From a virus, in IMG/VR virus record IMGVR_UViG_3300030406_002318, positions 1 through 23,569 of that record: a stretch of DNA of 23,569 bases. One strand, 5' to 3'. Position numbers and translations under genes: made by a program. This document shows positions 1 through 7,724 of the stretch, one piece after another (position 1 is the stretch's first letter; each line of letters begins with the position of its first letter). The notes under the pieces are model-generated. The model was not told where the DNA came from and did not search any database. It saw only the letters and a list, made by a program, of their open reading frames with translations.

Positions 1-1
1 T

Positions 2-931
2 TACAGACAGTTTCCAAGAACTGAAGAGCACGCGTTTAGAGACGAGGCTAATAACAGTATATTTAACTTAGTAAAAATATACGAACAGATAGATTATAAC
101 GAAGAACTAGGAAGATCTTTAGGTTTAACTAGAGGTAACTTTCAATGGGTTAACGGTGTTAAGGATTCTCAAGTTATATTTTATCCAGATCCAAAAGGTA
201 GATTTAATATAAGCTGGGTTCCAAAACCTCAACAACAAAACAACGTAATATTAAAAAACGGAATACGATACCCTGGAAATGAACATATTGGTGCTTTTGG
301 TTGTGATAGTTACGATATATCAGGGACAGTTGATGGAAAAGGATCGAAAGGATCTTTACACGGATTAACAAAGTTTTCAATGGAGGAAGCACCTATTAGC
401 CAGTTCTTTTTAGAGTACATAGCTAGACCTCAAACAGCTGATATATTTTTTGAAGATGTATTATGCGCTCTAGTTTTTTACGGAATGCCAATGCTTGCAG
501 AGAACAACAAACCTAGACTTTTATACTATTTAAGACGTAGAGGTTATAGAGGTTTTAGCATGAATAGACCTGACAAGCTTTGGAATAAACTTTCTTCAGC
601 TGAAAAAGAAATAGGTGGTATACCAAACTCAAGTGAAGATATAAAGCAAGCTCACGCTGCTGCTATCGAAATGTATATACAAGATCACGTTGGTATAAAA
701 GAAACTGGTTCTCATGGTAATATGTACTTTAATAGTACTTTAAATGATTGGGCTAGGTTTGATATAAATAAAAGGACAAAGTTTGATGCCACGATTAGTA
801 GTGGTTTAGCAATAATGGCTTGTAATAAAAACTTATACAAACCAAATCCAACAAAAGAAAATAAAGCATTAAATATTAATATTGCTAAGTATAGTAATAG
901 AGGAACGAATTCAAGAATAATTAAACGATAA
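2..931 (+). CDS. Terminase large subunit, C-terminal nuclease part (5' end outside window)
   Basis: The reading frame is open from base 2 to the TAA at 929-931, giving 309 residues without a start, so this is the 3' part of a longer gene. TerL is the packaging motor: an N-terminal ATPase (not in the window) pumps DNA through the portal and a C-terminal RNase H-like nuclease cuts the concatemer. The fragment opens with YRQFPRTEEHAFRDEA, the 'R-x-[FY]-P-x-T-x-E-x-A-F' signature that links the two domains. Candidate nuclease acids are D102 in GAFGCDSYD (305-307), acids within IFFEDVL (about residues 155-161), and D262 in FDATISSGLA (785-787). The ATG at 380 is internal, because the signature and the first nuclease Asp lie upstream of it. 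The portal ATG follows the stop after one base, which fits the usual terL-portal pairing. Family assignment is by recognised motifs and context, not a search. Confidence 0.87.
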   Translation, partial: YRQFPRTEEHAFRDEANNSIFNLVKIYEQIDYNEELGRSLGLTRGNFQWVNGVKDSQVIFYPDPKGRFNISWVPKPQQQNNVILKNGIRYPGNEHIGAFGCDSYDISGTVDGKGSKGSLHGLTKFSMEEAPISQFFLEYIARPQTADIFFEDVLCALVFYGMPMLAENNKPRLLYYLRRRGYRGFSMNRPDKLWNKLSSAEKEIGGIPNSSEDIKQAHAAAIEMYIQDHVGIKETGSHGNMYFNSTLNDWARFDINKRTKFDATISSGLAIMACNKNLYKPNPTKENKALNINIAKYSNRGTNSRIIKR

Positions 932-932
932 T

Positions 933-3338
933 ATGGCAGAGTCTGTACATACAAATTTTCCTTCTCAAGTTGTAAGCGACTTAGAAAAGTCAACCATGGA
1001 ATACGGGTTGAAAGTGGCTAACGCTATAGAGAACGAATGGTTTAAAGGTTCTCACTCTAATAGATACCTGCACAATGAAAATAGATTTCATAATTTAAGG
1101 TTATATGCTAGAGGTGAACAATCAATACAAAAATACAAAGATGAGTTATCTATAAACGGTGACTTAAGCTACTTAAATCTAGACTGGACACCAGTTCCAA
1201 TTATACCTAAGTTTGTTGATATAGTTGTTAATGGTATGGCACAGAGAACATTTGATGTTAAGTGTTTTTCTCAAGATCAATACGGTGTTAGTAAGCGAAC
1301 TGAATACATGGAAACCATAATGGACGACATGAGAGCTAAAGAGTTTAACGAGGCTGCTAAAAACACTATGAATATGGATCTTTACAAAACAGATCCTACA
1401 AAACTACCTGAAACAAAAGAAGAGTTAGAACTACACATGTCTTTAACTTACAAACAAGAGGTTGAATTAGCAAACGAGCAAGCTATAAATCTTTTACTTG
1501 AAGGTAGTAAGTTTGATTTAATACAACAAAGATTATTAAGAGATTTAACAGTTTTAGGTATTGGCGCTGTAAAAACAAACTTTAATTATTCTGAAGGAGC
1601 TACTGTAGAATATGTTGACCCAGCTAACCTTGTTTATTCTCACACCGACTCTCCTTATTTTGATGACTGTTATTATGTTGGTGAAATTAAGTGTATACCT
1701 ATAAATGAACTTGTAAGACAGTTTCCTGAGTTAACTCAAGAAGAGCTAGAGAGAATAAATAAAACAGCTAAAAGAACAAACTCAAGATATACCAACTACG
1801 GTCAAAACGATAAAAACAAAGTACAGGTTTTATACTTTAACTATAAAACATACACTAACGACACTTACAAAGTCAAGACAACTGGATACGGTGGTAAAAA
1901 AGCTATTGAAAAAGAAGATACATTTAAACCTAGCGGAAAAGGTGATTACGAAAGAGTTTCTAGAGCTTACGAGGTTTTATACGAAGGAGCTAAAATATTA
2001 GGAACAGACAGAATTATAAAGTGGTGTAAGTGTGAAAACATGATGAGAACTAAGAGTGATTTTAACAAAGTTAAAATGAATTACTCTATAGTTGCGCCTA
2101 GAATGTATAATGGTAAAATAGAAAGCTTAGTAAGTAGAATTACTGGTTTTGCTGATATGATACAGCTTACTCATTTAAAGCTACAACAAGTGTTATCAAG
2201 AATGGTTCCTGATGGTGTTTATTTTGACGCTGATGGTTTAGCTGAAATAGATTTAGGTAACGGTACAAACTATAACCCGCAAGAAGCGTTAAACATGTTC
2301 TTCCAAACTGGTTCTATATTAGGTAGATCTTTTACTGGTGAAGGAGATGCTAACCCTGGTAAAATACCTATACAAGAAATATCAAATGGTCAAGGCGCTG
2401 GAGGTAAAATGCAAGCTCTTATAAGTAATTATAATTATTACTTACAAATGATTAGAGATGTAACTGGTTTAAATGAAGCTACAGATGCTTCTATGCCAGA
2501 TGAAAGAACTTTAGTTGGTGTACAAAAATTAGCAGCGGCAAATAGTAATACAGCAACAAGACATATATTAAACGCAAGTCTTTTTGTTACAGCTGAAACT
2601 TGCGAGGCTTTGTCTCTTAGAATATCTGATATACTCGAGTATTCACCTACTAGAGATGCGTTTATACAAGCTATAGGTGCTCACAACGTTGCAACATTAA
2701 AAGAACTTCAAGAGTTATATTTATATGACTTTGGTATATTTATAGAGTTAAAACCTGATGCTGAGGAAAAAGCTACTTTGGAAAACAATATACAAATGGC
2801 TATACAGCAAAAAATGATTGATTTAGATGATGCTATTGATTTAAGAGAAGTAAAAAGTATTAAAATGGCTAATCAATTGTTAAAGCTAAAAAGAAAAAAG
2901 AAAGCTGAGCGTGATCAAAAAATGCAACAAGAAAACGCAAAAGCACAAGCAGAAGCTCAATCTCAAGCACAGCAAGCCGCTTCTCAAGCTGAAGTTCAAA
3001 AGCAACAACAGTTAACCTCAACTCAAATGGAGATGGAGAAAACTAAGAACGCTTTAAAAATAGAATACATGAAGCAAGAGGCTATGTTAAAAAGAGAACT
3101 TATGGATCATGAGTTTGAAATAAACATGAAGCTTAGAAAGATGGATGCTGAAAACCAAAGACAAAAAGCTAACGATGCTGAAAATCGTAAAGACCAAAGA
3201 ACTAAGATACAGGCTTCACAACAAAGCCAACTTATAGACCAAAGAAAAAATGAAACTGAGCCTAAAAACTTTGAATCTGCCGGAAACGATAATATGGGAT
3301 CTGGTGGAATAGGTATCGGTGGATTAACTAGTAACTAA
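933..3338 (+). CDS. Portal protein
   Basis: The protein has 801 residues. It forms the dodecameric ring at one capsid vertex through which DNA enters and leaves, and where terminase and then the connector proteins dock. Support comes from its position straight after terminase, its length, and portal-like stretches: VEYVDPANLVYSH (from about residue 225) and the helical stem/clip region around residues 510-545 (DASMPDERTLVGVQ), which resembles portals of marine podoviruses and crAss-like phages. From about residue 650 to 775 the sequence is a long Gln/Ala/Lys/Glu-rich coiled coil, expected to form the barrel or crown projecting into the capsid. The end is glycine-rich (GSGGIGIGG). Residues 780-786 (FESAGND) recur almost exactly near the N-terminus of the next protein. 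There is no Shine-Dalgarno; the start is TAATATG-like, one base after the terL stop. Isoleucine is mostly ATA (14 of the first 19 by hand count). Confidence 0.83.
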   Translation: MAESVHTNFPSQVVSDLEKSTMEYGLKVANAIENEWFKGSHSNRYLHNENRFHNLRLYARGEQSIQKYKDELSINGDLSYLNLDWTPVPIIPKFVDIVVNGMAQRTFDVKCFSQDQYGVSKRTEYMETIMDDMRAKEFNEAAKNTMNMDLYKTDPTKLPETKEELELHMSLTYKQEVELANEQAINLLLEGSKFDLIQQRLLRDLTVLGIGAVKTNFNYSEGATVEYVDPANLVYSHTDSPYFDDCYYVGEIKCIPINELVRQFPELTQEELERINKTAKRTNSRYTNYGQNDKNKVQVLYFNYKTYTNDTYKVKTTGYGGKKAIEKEDTFKPSGKGDYERVSRAYEVLYEGAKILGTDRIIKWCKCENMMRTKSDFNKVKMNYSIVAPRMYNGKIESLVSRITGFADMIQLTHLKLQQVLSRMVPDGVYFDADGLAEIDLGNGTNYNPQEALNMFFQTGSILGRSFTGEGDANPGKIPIQEISNGQGAGGKMQALISNYNYYLQMIRDVTGLNEATDASMPDERTLVGVQKLAAANSNTATRHILNASLFVTAETCEALSLRISDILEYSPTRDAFIQAIGAHNVATLKELQELYLYDFGIFIELKPDAEEKATLENNIQMAIQQKMIDLDDAIDLREVKSIKMANQLLKLKRKKKAERDQKMQQENAKAQAEAQSQAQQAASQAEVQKQQQLTSTQMEMEKTKNALKIEYMKQEAMLKRELMDHEFEINMKLRKMDAENQRQKANDAENRKDQRTKIQASQQSQLIDQRKNETEPKNFESAGNDNMGSGGIGIGGLTSN

Positions 3339-3355
3339 TTATTATATTTTATATT

Positions 3356-4564
3356 ATGGAAGAGAACAAAGAAAACGTAGTTGAAGAAACTACACAAGAA
3401 CAAAAGACTGAGGAAACACCTCAAGTCGATGAAAGTAAATTTGAATCTGCTGGAGATGATACTGTTATAAAAGTAGATTTAAGTAAACCACCAAAATCAA
3501 AACAAGATGCCGTTCCAGAGCAAAGCACAAATGAGGTTCCTGTACGCGACGGATCCGAAGCTAGCGAAGAAGTTCAAAAGCAAGACGTCGAAGAAACAAA
3601 TGAAGAACCTACCGGAGAAGAAGTCTCCGTTCAAGATGAAGCCGAAACCGTACTAGAAGAAGTAACTGAAGAAGAAGTACAAGAACTACAAGAACAAGTT
3701 GAAGAAGCTGTAGCAGAAGCTGAAGCAACAGGTAAAGACTTGCCTGAAGAGATACAAAAACTTGTAGACTTTATGGAAGATACCGGTGGAGATTTAAACG
3801 ATTACGTAAAGCTAAACACAGATTACACCGATAAAAAGGATGCTGATGTTTTACAAGAATATTATAGACAAACTAAACCTCATCTAGATAACGAAGAGAT
3901 AGACTTTTTGTTAGAAGATCAGTTTTCATACGACGCTGACGTTGATGAGGATAGAGATATAAAAAGAAAGAAATTGGCTTTGAAGGAGCAAGTTGCTCAA
4001 GCAAGGCAACACTTAGAAGATAGAAAATCTAAGTATTATGAAGAGATTAAAGCTGGAAGTAAACTGACAACAGAACAACAGAAAGCTATAGACTTTTTCA
4101 ACCGCTATGAGAAAGAGTCCAAAGAGTCTCAACGAATAGCACAACAACAAACTGATACTTTTTTAAATAAAACTAATCAAGTTTTTAATGACAAGTTCAA
4201 AGGTTTTGAATACAACGTCGGAGACAAAAAGTTTAGGTTTAACGTTAAAAACGTGAATGAAGTTAAAAACACTCAAAGCGACATTAATAATTTTGTCAAA
4301 AAGTTTTTGAACAAACATAATCAAATGGAAAACGCTACGGGTTATCATAAATCTTTATTTACAGCAATGAATCCTGATGTTATTGCAAATCATTTTTATG
4401 AGCAAGGTAAAGCCGATGCTATTAAAGAAGCCGCTGCCAAAGCTAAAAACGTGAATATAAATCCACGTAAAGCAGCTGGTGAAATTAATATGGGTGGAGT
4501 TAAGTTCAGAGTGTTAGGTGATAATTCAGATTCGTTGAAATTTAAAATTAAAAACAAAAATTAA
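3356..4564 (+). CDS. Probable capsid scaffolding protein
   Basis: The protein has 402 residues and lies between portal and major capsid protein, the classical scaffold slot. Residues 1 to about 130 are very acidic and look disordered (runs of E, Q, V, T; TEEEVQELQEQVEEAVAEAE suggests coiled coil). A better-ordered middle follows from about residue 140 (LNDYVKLNTDY, EIDFLLEDQFSYD), then helices rich in K/E/Q (KKLALKEQVAQARQHLEDRK). The C-terminus is basic (SLKFKIKNKN), like scaffolds whose basic tail contacts the capsid protein. The middle and C-terminal parts resemble a family found in uncultured marine phages in this same position. I see no protease catalytic motif, so a fused maturation protease is not supported. 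Residues 29-35 (FESAGDD) repeat the portal C-terminal motif. It starts 17 bases after the portal stop in an AT-only leader without Shine-Dalgarno. An alternative is a minor inner-capsid protein. Confidence 0.65.
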   Translation: MEENKENVVEETTQEQKTEETPQVDESKFESAGDDTVIKVDLSKPPKSKQDAVPEQSTNEVPVRDGSEASEEVQKQDVEETNEEPTGEEVSVQDEAETVLEEVTEEEVQELQEQVEEAVAEAEATGKDLPEEIQKLVDFMEDTGGDLNDYVKLNTDYTDKKDADVLQEYYRQTKPHLDNEEIDFLLEDQFSYDADVDEDRDIKRKKLALKEQVAQARQHLEDRKSKYYEEIKAGSKLTTEQQKAIDFFNRYEKESKESQRIAQQQTDTFLNKTNQVFNDKFKGFEYNVGDKKFRFNVKNVNEVKNTQSDINNFVKKFLNKHNQMENATGYHKSLFTAMNPDVIANHFYEQGKADAIKEAAAKAKNVNINPRKAAGEINMGGVKFRVLGDNSDSLKFKIKNKN

Positions 4565-4586
4565 CTAACCTTAAAATTTTTACATT

Positions 4587-6050
4587 ATGATTACAGGCGT
4601 TCCGGCTGCTGGTTATACACCAGCGCCAATTAAACACGCGTTGACTCAAAACTACATTGATTTTGCTACTTTAGGTGCAAGCGATGGTTGGGCTCAACAA
4701 TATTTACCAGACCTAATGGAAAAAGAAGCTGAAGTGTTCGGTAACAGAACTATTGCAGGTTTTCTTTCTCAAGTAGGCGCTGAAGAATCTATGACTTCTG
4801 ACCAAGTTGTTTGGTCTGAGCAAGGTAGATTACACCTATCTTATACTGCTACGAGAGCTAATGATGTTATTACTATCGCTAACGATGTTGATGGTAATCC
4901 TATCGGTGTTAATCACGGTATTCGTCCAGGTGATATGTTATTAATATCTGATGCTAACGCTACTGTTAGGGCTTACTGTATCAACGTTGACCCTACTGCT
5001 GCTGCTTACGCTCAGATCACTGTTAAACCTTACGCTACTATGGCTGGTGGTGCTGCTGCAAACATGAATGCTACTGCTATTGGTAACAACGACCTTACTG
5101 TACTAGTATTCGGTTCTGAATATGTTAAAGGTGCAACTGGTAGAGGTTTATCTAACGAGCCACAGTTCAAATCTAGAAAAAACAAGCCTATCATTATCAA
5201 AGATCAGTACCACGTTTCTGGTTCTGATGCTTCTGCTATTGGTTGGGTTGAAGTTTCTGGTGAAGATGGTCAATCAGGTTACTTATGGTACTTGAAAGCT
5301 GCTGGTGACACTAGACAGAGATTTACTGACTACTTAGAGATGACAATGTTAGAAGCTCAAGATGCTGCTCAGGTTATTACTGCTAATCCTTCTGTTTCTG
5401 GTGTTGCTCAAGCTGGTGCTGCTGGTACAATTACTGGTAGTGAAGGTTTATTCTCTGCGTTAACTACAAGAGGTAATCAAACTTCTGGTATTACAGGTGT
5501 TCCTTTAGCTGATTTAGCTGAGTTTGACTTAATGTTAGCTGAGCTTGATAAAAACGGTGCTATTGAGGAAAACATGTTGTTTGTTGATAGAACTACTGCT
5601 TTAGCTATTGATGATATGTTAGCTGCTATGAACTCTTACGGAGCTGGTGGTACATCTTACGGTGTATTTAACAACTCTGAGGATATGGCACTTAACTTAG
5701 GATTCTCTGGCTTCCGAAGAGGTTCTTACGACTTCTATAAGTCTGACTTCAAATACCTTAATGATAAAGGTACAAGAGGTGGTCTTAATGATGCTGTTAA
5801 CAACATCAGAGGGGTAATGATTCCTGCGGGTGTATCATCTGTGTATGATGAGCAATTAGGTAAAAACCTTAAGCGTCCATTCTTACACGTAAGATATAGA
5901 GCTTCTCAAACAGATAACAGACGATTCAAAACTTGGACTACTGGTTCAGTTGGAGCGACTACTTCTGATTTAGACGCGATGGAGATGCACTTCCTATCTG
6001 AAAGATGTTTAGTTGTACAAGGAGCTAACAACTTCTTCTTGTTAAACTAA
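4587..6050 (+). CDS. Major capsid protein (HK97-like fold)
   Basis: The protein has 487 residues. It is the shell subunit, predicted to adopt the HK97 fold. The N-terminal region carries the family signature of crAss-like and related marine podovirus capsid proteins: QNYIDF near residue 21, then WAQQYLPDLMEKEAEVFGNR and TSDQVVWSEQGRLHLSY. A small beta/Ala-Thr-rich insertion lies around residues 105-165. Its place after portal and scaffold agrees. Codon use differs from neighbours: Ile is ATT or ATC in 22 of 23 cases by hand count, while flanking genes favour ATA, and Ala is mostly GCT. This looks like translational selection for a very abundant protein. The leader (4565-4586) is A/T-rich without Shine-Dalgarno. 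Ten bases after the stop a strong intrinsic terminator begins, so MCP probably ends a major transcript. No decoration domain or crosslinking residue can be assigned by eye. Confidence 0.88.
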   Translation: MITGVPAAGYTPAPIKHALTQNYIDFATLGASDGWAQQYLPDLMEKEAEVFGNRTIAGFLSQVGAEESMTSDQVVWSEQGRLHLSYTATRANDVITIANDVDGNPIGVNHGIRPGDMLLISDANATVRAYCINVDPTAAAYAQITVKPYATMAGGAAANMNATAIGNNDLTVLVFGSEYVKGATGRGLSNEPQFKSRKNKPIIIKDQYHVSGSDASAIGWVEVSGEDGQSGYLWYLKAAGDTRQRFTDYLEMTMLEAQDAAQVITANPSVSGVAQAGAAGTITGSEGLFSALTTRGNQTSGITGVPLADLAEFDLMLAELDKNGAIEENMLFVDRTTALAIDDMLAAMNSYGAGGTSYGVFNNSEDMALNLGFSGFRRGSYDFYKSDFKYLNDKGTRGGLNDAVNNIRGVMIPAGVSSVYDEQLGKNLKRPFLHVRYRASQTDNRRFKTWTTGSVGATTSDLDAMEMHFLSERCLVVQGANNFFLLN

Positions 6051-6059
6051 CAGGTTTTT

Positions 6060-6092
6060 AAAAGAGTCGGGGCTTCGGCCTCGACCCTTTTT
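6060..6092 (+). terminator. Rho-independent terminator with UUCG tetraloop, downstream of major capsid gene
   Basis: An 8-bp stem is formed by GTCGGGGC (6066-6073) and GCCTCGAC (6078-6085), with one G-U pair, closed by loop TTCG (6074-6077) in a C(UUCG)G context, an exceptionally stable tetraloop. After one A/C mismatch the stem can extend by G6064-C6087 and A6060-A6063 against T6088-T6091. The descending arm runs straight into CCCTTTTTATTT, a U tract. It lies in a 70-base gap and is one of only two GC-rich patches in an AT-rich sequence. The remaining bases to the next ATG (6093-6120) are almost pure A/T; I cannot point to a convincing promoter there. Confidence 0.88.
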
Positions 6093-6120
6093 ATTTATTA
6101 ATTTTTTATTATATTATATC

Positions 6121-6957
6121 ATGGCAAAAAAAGCAAAAAAAGAAGAGGTAGAGGTACCTGTTGTTGAAACACCAGTTGTTGAAACACCAACACCAAAAGT
6201 AGTGGTTAAAGAAAAACCACAAAAAAAGAAAGATGATTGGGTTATTAAAGATCGTGTATACGAATTAATAGGTGCTCAACCATTAATGAGAGCTGTAAAA
6301 TCACATAGCATATATTATTTTGACGAAGAAAAAGGTTACGAAAGAGAATTAAAATATACGTCAAACCAAAGAAGTTGCTTTGTTGATGAGTTTCCAAAAG
6401 ACGCAAGACACGTATTAGAACATATTGTTTTTAGAAACGGTGTACTAGCCGTACCTAAAGAAAAAACTGTTTTGCAAAAACTATTATCATTATATCACCC
6501 TCACAGAAATAGACTGTGGGTTGAAGTAGATAACGAAGCAAAAGCTGAAGAAGAAACATTAGATATAGATTTACAACTTGATGCTATGAATTTAGCTAGA
6601 GAAATAGATATTGATGCAGCTGAAGCTATTATGAGATCAGAGAAAGGTTCTGAGGTATCTACGATGAGTTCTAAGGAACTTAAACGTGATTTATTACTAT
6701 TTGCTAGAAATAAGCCTAGACTGTTTCTAGAGTTAGCTTCTGATGATAATGTTTATCTTAGAAATTTAGGTATAAAAGCTGTTGAGGCTAATATCATAAG
6801 AATGACTCCGGATCAAAGATCATTTGTTTGGTGTAGCAACGATAGAAAACTTATGAATGTACCTTACGATGAACACCCATACTCAGCTTTAGCCGCTTGG
6901 TTTAAAACTGACGAAGGTATGGAGGTTTTCAACAATATTGAAAAAAGATTAAACTAA
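6121..6957 (+). CDS. Conserved head-module protein of unknown function (marine phage family)
   Basis: The protein has 278 residues. Residues 1-40 are a charged, low-complexity leader (Lys runs, two VVETP repeats, a second Lys cluster), probably disordered. The folded part begins near residue 40 (DWVIKDRVYEL). Recognisable stretches are YYFDEEKGYERELKY, an acidic linker (residues about 140-160), helical segments NLAREIDIDAAEAIMRSE and SSKELKRDLLLFARNKPRLF, and the C-terminal PYSALAAWFKTDEGMEVF. I recognise these from a family that sits directly after the capsid gene in uncultured marine phages, but I know of no established function. A capsid-vertex, minor head or internal role is possible from position only. 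The gene is isolated by hairpins on both sides (terminator 6060-6092, hairpin 6965-7001), so its expression may be set separately from the flanking genes. The start is followed by two runs of seven A. There is no Shine-Dalgarno. Confidence 0.7.
   Translation: MAKKAKKEEVEVPVVETPVVETPTPKVVVKEKPQKKKDDWVIKDRVYELIGAQPLMRAVKSHSIYYFDEEKGYERELKYTSNQRSCFVDEFPKDARHVLEHIVFRNGVLAVPKEKTVLQKLLSLYHPHRNRLWVEVDNEAKAEEETLDIDLQLDAMNLAREIDIDAAEAIMRSEKGSEVSTMSSKELKRDLLLFARNKPRLFLELASDDNVYLRNLGIKAVEANIIRMTPDQRSFVWCSNDRKLMNVPYDEHPYSALAAWFKTDEGMEVFNNIEKRLN
6160..6189 (+). repeat. 15-base tandem repeat (x2) encoding VVETP-VVETP
   Basis: The unit GTTGTTGAAACACCA occurs twice back to back (6160-6174 and 6175-6189), followed by a partial ACACCA (6190-6195). 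It is in frame and encodes two VVETP units plus TP in the disordered leader of the head-module protein. The copies are identical in nucleotide sequence, so the duplication looks recent. Copy number could vary between related genomes without breaking the frame. Confidence 0.85.
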
Positions 6958-6964
6958 TCTAACT

Positions 6965-7001
6965 GTAGTGGTAGTCGCCCTACGGGGCGATTACAAACTA
7001 C
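6965..7001 (+). promoter_or_regulatory. Long RNA hairpin with UACG tetraloop, no U tract; upstream of gene 7017-7721
   Basis: The arms are GTAGT (6965-6969) with ACTAC (6997-7001), a 1x2 internal loop, GTAG (6971-6974) with TTAC (6991-6994), and TCGCCC (6975-6980) with GGGCGA (6985-6990). The loop is TACG (6981-6984) in a C(UACG)G context, another UNCG tetraloop. That is about 15 pairs. Downstream is A-rich (AAATAAAAAATAATT), so it lacks the U tract of a standard terminator. It ends 15 bases before the next ATG, leaving an unstructured A-rich ribosome landing site. Possible roles are an RNA processing site, a stabilising 5' stem, or a weak or factor-assisted terminator. Confidence 0.75.
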
Positions 7002-7016
7002 AAATAAAAAATAATT

Positions 7017-7721
7017 ATGGCAATAAGCGTAGATACAGTATATCAAAGAGTGTTGGCGTTAGCTAACAAAGAACAAAGAGGATATATAACACCTCAAGAG
7101 TTTAACTTACTAGCAAATCAAGCTGAACTCGAAATATTTGAAATGTATTTTTACGACTTGAATATTAGAGAAAGAGTAGATGTTGAAAGAGACCAACACA
7201 CTACACTATCTGATATTACTACACTAATAGGTAGAAAGTTAGATCCATTTGTTACAATAGCAACGGTCACTTCTGGCCACACGTTTCCTGCTGCATACAT
7301 GATAGGTAAAATATTCCACAACAACCGTTTATGCAAGCAAGTTCCTAGAAACGAAATATTCAACTTATTACAATCACCCAGACATGCAACCATGCTTAGT
7401 AGGTCACCAGTATATTGTGAAAGCGATACAACTGGTCAAGATATAGAAGTGTATGGTGGTGCTACACAAGCCGCTGGTAACACAGTTACTTGTGAGGTTA
7501 TAACTGCACCTACAGGAAATGTAGCTTGGGGATATGTGGTTGTAAACGAAAAAGCTTTATACAACGCGAACTCAGCTGTGAATTTTAACTTACATGATTC
7601 TGAAGAAACAAACTTAGTAAACAAAATAGCAGAGTTAGCTGGTATAGTAATAAACAAAGCTGGTCTAGCTAGTACGTTTGCTGGTAGAGATGCTAATGAA
7701 ACACAAATCAAAAAACAATAA
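7017..7721 (+). CDS. Head-tail connector / ring-type structural protein
   Basis: The protein has 234 residues. The N-terminus (AISVDTVYQRVLALANKEQR, then GYITPQEFNLLANQAELEIF) is a hallmark of a small structural family found between the capsid gene and the nozzle gene in uncultured marine podoviruses and, in diverged form, crAss-like phages. The N-terminal 60 residues are helical; the rest is mixed alpha/beta with a Thr/Val/Ala-rich stretch (about residues 150-185) that looks like beta structure. By analogy with crAss-like virions it may form one of the rings stacked under the portal, but which ring cannot be told from sequence alone. It lies 15 bases after the hairpin 6965-7001 and stops 3 bases before the next gene (TAA-ACT-ATG), so it is surely co-transcribed with that gene. 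There is no Shine-Dalgarno. The exact role is inferred; membership in the virion module is well supported. Confidence 0.68.
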   Translation: MAISVDTVYQRVLALANKEQRGYITPQEFNLLANQAELEIFEMYFYDLNIRERVDVERDQHTTLSDITTLIGRKLDPFVTIATVTSGHTFPAAYMIGKIFHNNRLCKQVPRNEIFNLLQSPRHATMLSRSPVYCESDTTGQDIEVYGGATQAAGNTVTCEVITAPTGNVAWGYVVVNEKALYNANSAVNFNLHDSEETNLVNKIAELAGIVINKAGLASTFAGRDANETQIKKQ

Positions 7722-7724
7722 ACT

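Noticed and set aside
204-392. Open frame on the - strand
   Set aside because: It lies antisense to the terminase frame, has no family signature and no leader. The same holds for the other short - strand frames across the window (for example 712-993, 4163-4348, 7151-7393, 21528-21827).
380-931. Separate 183-residue gene starting at ATG 380
   Set aside because: The frame is open to the left edge and the terminase signature plus first nuclease Asp lie upstream, so the ATG is an internal methionine.
3356-4564. Prohead maturation protease fused to the scaffold
   Set aside because: No Ser/His catalytic motif of the known phage head proteases is visible; the protein is an acidic helical scaffold throughout. 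If a protease exists it is outside the window.
6093-6120. Promoter between the terminator and gene 6121-6957
   Set aside because: The stretch is almost pure A/T and contains many TATA-like words by chance; no TTTG-type -33 and TAnnTTTG-type -7 pair typical of Bacteroidota could be placed with proper spacing.
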